14,125 nucleotides of DNA, taken from Chloroflexota bacterium (GTDB taxonomy: Bacteria > Chloroflexota > Anaerolineae > Anaerolineales > Villigracilaceae). Position 1 is the stretch's first letter. Each line of letters begins with the position of its first letter. The stretch lies in NCBI GenBank assembly GCA_021823555.1, contig JAKANW010000018.1:1-14125 (forward strand), written 5' to 3'. The notes under the pieces are model-generated. The model was not told where the DNA came from, searched no databases, and saw only the letters and a program-made list of their open reading frames with translations. Below are positions 13,205-14,125 of this stretch, in pieces. A program made the translations under genes and the position numbers.

Positions 13205-13247
13205 AGAGAATTTGATAGAAAATTGGACTAAAATTCTCTGATATAAT
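13205..13247 (+). promoter_or_regulatory. E1-alpha promoter region: 17-base motif copy 2, inverted repeat and -10 box
   Basis: GGACTAAAATTCTCTGA (13225-13241) is identical to the copy at 10726-10742 and is followed at once by a consensus -10, TATAAT (13242-13247). AGAGAATTT (13205-13213) and AAATTCTCT (13231-13239) form a 9-bp inverted repeat with a 17-base centre. There is no -35 at the standard distance, so regulator-assisted transcription is likely. The transcription start would be near 13254, giving a leader of about 70 bases. Confidence 0.5.
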
Positions 13248-13324
13248 GCCCTGTTTGGTTTGCCAGGCACAACGCCAGAAGTTTGATGGTGTTATTTTTT
13301 GCAGTCTTTTACGGAGTACAGGTA

Positions 13325-13609
13325 ATGAAGAAGGAACAACAACTCGATCTATATCATCAGATGGTGCTGATCCGCCGCGTGGAAGAGCGCGGGGCCGAAC
13401 TATACCAGCAAGGCAAGATCGGCGGTTTCATGCACTTGTATATTGGGCAGGAAGCGGTCAGCACGGGCATTATCGCAGCGCGTGAGCCGCGTGATCGCGT
13501 GATTACCGCCTATCGCGACCACGGCGTAGCCTTGAATTGCGGCATCCCGGCCAATGAAGTGATGGCGGAGTTGCTCGGCAAGGCAACGGGTATTTCGAAA
13601 GGCAAGGGC
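13325..13609 (+). CDS. pdhA: Pyruvate dehydrogenase E1 alpha subunit, N-terminal part (3' end lost at a join)
   Basis: E1 alpha of the pyruvate (or 2-oxoacid) dehydrogenase complex uses thiamine diphosphate to decarboxylate pyruvate. Only about 95 residues are present out of a usual ~320-360. They match the family start: LYHQMVLIRRVEERGAELY, GGFMHLYIGQEAVSTG, RDRVITAYRDHGVAL and ELLGKATGISKGKG. The true gene should continue GGSMH..., with the GDG...N thiamine-binding motif later, and neither is present. GGAG (13313-13316) is 8 bases before ATG 13325, so I prefer this start over the in-frame ATG at 13283. The frame runs on into ribosomal protein L3 without a stop. I treat this as an assembly join, not a fusion protein. 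Confidence 0.9.
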
Positions 13610-14014
13610 TGTGCAGGGGTAGTCAAAAGACATGGATTTAGGGGCGGACCTAGAACGCACGGACAGAGTGATCGTGAACGCGCGCCAGGTTCAATTGGTC
13701 AAACCACAACGCCAGGAAGAGTTTATAGAGGAAAAAGAATGGCGGGAAGAATGGGAAGTGACCGTGTGACGGTCAAAAACCTACACGTAATTTCAGTCAA
13801 TGCAGAAACAGGAGAAATTCAAATTTCTGGACAACTTCCTGGAACAGTCGGATCACTCTTGACTGTCAACAAAATCAAATCGGGAAGTCTTAAAGAGCTT
13901 GAACACGAAACAGTAGCACAAGTTGTAGAAGGAGAGGGTGAAGCTGACGCTGGGGAGGCTAAAGCAGAAGCTAAGACAGAAGAACCAAAACAAGAAGCAG
14001 CTAATAGCCAATAA
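13610..14014 (+). CDS. rplC: Ribosomal protein L3, C-terminal part (5' end lost at a join; foreign organism)
   Basis: The last ~134 residues are those of bacterial ribosomal protein L3 (uL3) of the 50S subunit: AGVVKRHGFRGGPRTHGQ, RAPGSIGQTTTPGRVY, GKRMAGRMG, VTVKNLHVISV and the LPGTVGSLL end. An acidic, Ala/Glu/Lys-rich tail of about 35 residues follows. The first ~100 residues of L3 are missing. The GQTTTPGRVYRGKRMAGRMG style and the tail resemble Patescibacteria (CPR) L3. Base use changes here: AGA for Arg and more A/T-ending codons, compared with CGC-rich genes upstream. rplD starts 8 bases after the stop, the normal S10-operon order. Confidence 0.93.
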   Translation, partial: CAGVVKRHGFRGGPRTHGQSDRERAPGSIGQTTTPGRVYRGKRMAGRMGSDRVTVKNLHVISVNAETGEIQISGQLPGTVGSLLTVNKIKSGSLKELEHETVAQVVEGEGEADAGEAKAEAKTEEPKQEAANSQ

Positions 14015-14022
14015 GAATAAAC

Positions 14023-14125
14023 ATGTTGAAAATTGATTTATATACAACAAAAGGCACAAAAACAGGTAGCCTAACATTGCCAAAAGAGGTTGACGAAAAA
14101 CCAAACCTAAATTTGTTAGCTCAAG
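14023..14125 (+). CDS. rplD: Ribosomal protein L4, N-terminal fragment (runs off the window)
   Basis: An ATG 8 bases after the L3 stop opens 34 codons to the window edge, beginning MLKIDLYTTKGTKTGSLTLP and continuing to ...NLLAQ. This is the start of bacterial uL4, and rplC-rplD is the conserved S10-operon order. No clear Shine-Dalgarno is present in AATAAGAATAAAC before it. It belongs to the same AT-richer foreign block as the L3 piece. Confidence 0.88.
   Translation, partial: MLKIDLYTTKGTKTGSLTLPKEVDEKPNLNLLAQ

Noticed and set aside
13283..13324. In-frame upstream ATG for the E1-alpha gene
   Set aside because: The added hydrophobic residues are unlike the family, there is no ribosome site, and GGAG is correctly placed for ATG 13325.
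13325..14014. A genuine E1-alpha/ribosomal L3 fusion protein of 229 residues
   Set aside because: It lacks the thiamine-binding half of E1 alpha and the first ~100 residues of L3. Composition shifts at the join, which falls on a shared KGKG motif. An assembly chimera is the simpler reading.
1..14125. CRISPR arrays, tRNA/rRNA genes, insertion sequences or phage genes
   Set aside because: I found no repeat-spacer pattern, cloverleaf-like sequence, transposase motif or terminal repeats by eye.

Overview
The window looks like a GC-rich bacterial metagenomic contig, probably from the Chloroflexota (Anaerolineae-like). This is inferred from protein style and gene mix, since no rRNA or marker gene confirms it. 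Bases from about 13,610 to the end are different: they encode ribosomal proteins L3 and L4 of a more AT-rich, Patescibacteria-like (CPR) organism. They are joined in frame to a pyruvate dehydrogenase E1-alpha gene at a short stretch where both proteins read KGKG. I read this as a chimeric assembly join.

Layout. 2-2302 (+) is pyruvate phosphate dikinase, 5' cut by the window, closed by a strong terminator. 2303-2956 is a 654-base leader that is almost fully explained: a sigma-70 promoter, an M-box (ykoK) Mg2+ riboswitch with its own terminator and antiterminator, a 36-codon leader peptide with a near-perfect Shine-Dalgarno sequence, and a second terminator. It feeds a two-gene operon: a soluble PRC-barrel/MgtE_N/CBS protein (2957-4213) and an NRAMP-related transporter of the Mg2+ type (4226-5515). 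5591-8101 (-) is a membrane GGDEF-EAL cyclic-di-GMP enzyme. 8201-9247 (-) is an acetylpolyamine amidohydrolase/HDAC-family enzyme. 9300-9857 (+) is a YdjA-like nitroreductase. 9937-10068 (+) is a 43-aa single-span membrane protein behind a consensus promoter. 10189-10698 (-) is a four-helix membrane protein. 10769-11980 (+) is a zinc-dependent MDR dehydrogenase. 12001-13155 (-) is an all-HEAT-repeat protein. 13325-13609 (+) is the start of pyruvate dehydrogenase E1 alpha, followed by the foreign rplC-rplD piece.

The most interesting system is the magnesium operon. Its leader appears to carry two Mg2+-responsive controls in series. The first is the M-box. The second is a leader peptide whose start (MDADSDKPLSRRRR) resembles MgtL of enteric bacteria (MEPDPTPLPRRR...). 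The Arg-codon stretch of the peptide gene is complementary over 8 bases to the 5' side of the second terminator, which suggests translation-coupled attenuation. The operon pairs an MgtE-type cytosolic Mg2+ sensor that lacks its own channel with a separate NRAMP-fold transporter whose metal-site motifs differ from those of Mn/Fe transporters.

The other genes are mostly single transcription units in alternating directions. Several minus-strand genes have a -10-like hexamer a few bases before the start codon and no Shine-Dalgarno sequence, which suggests leaderless mRNAs.
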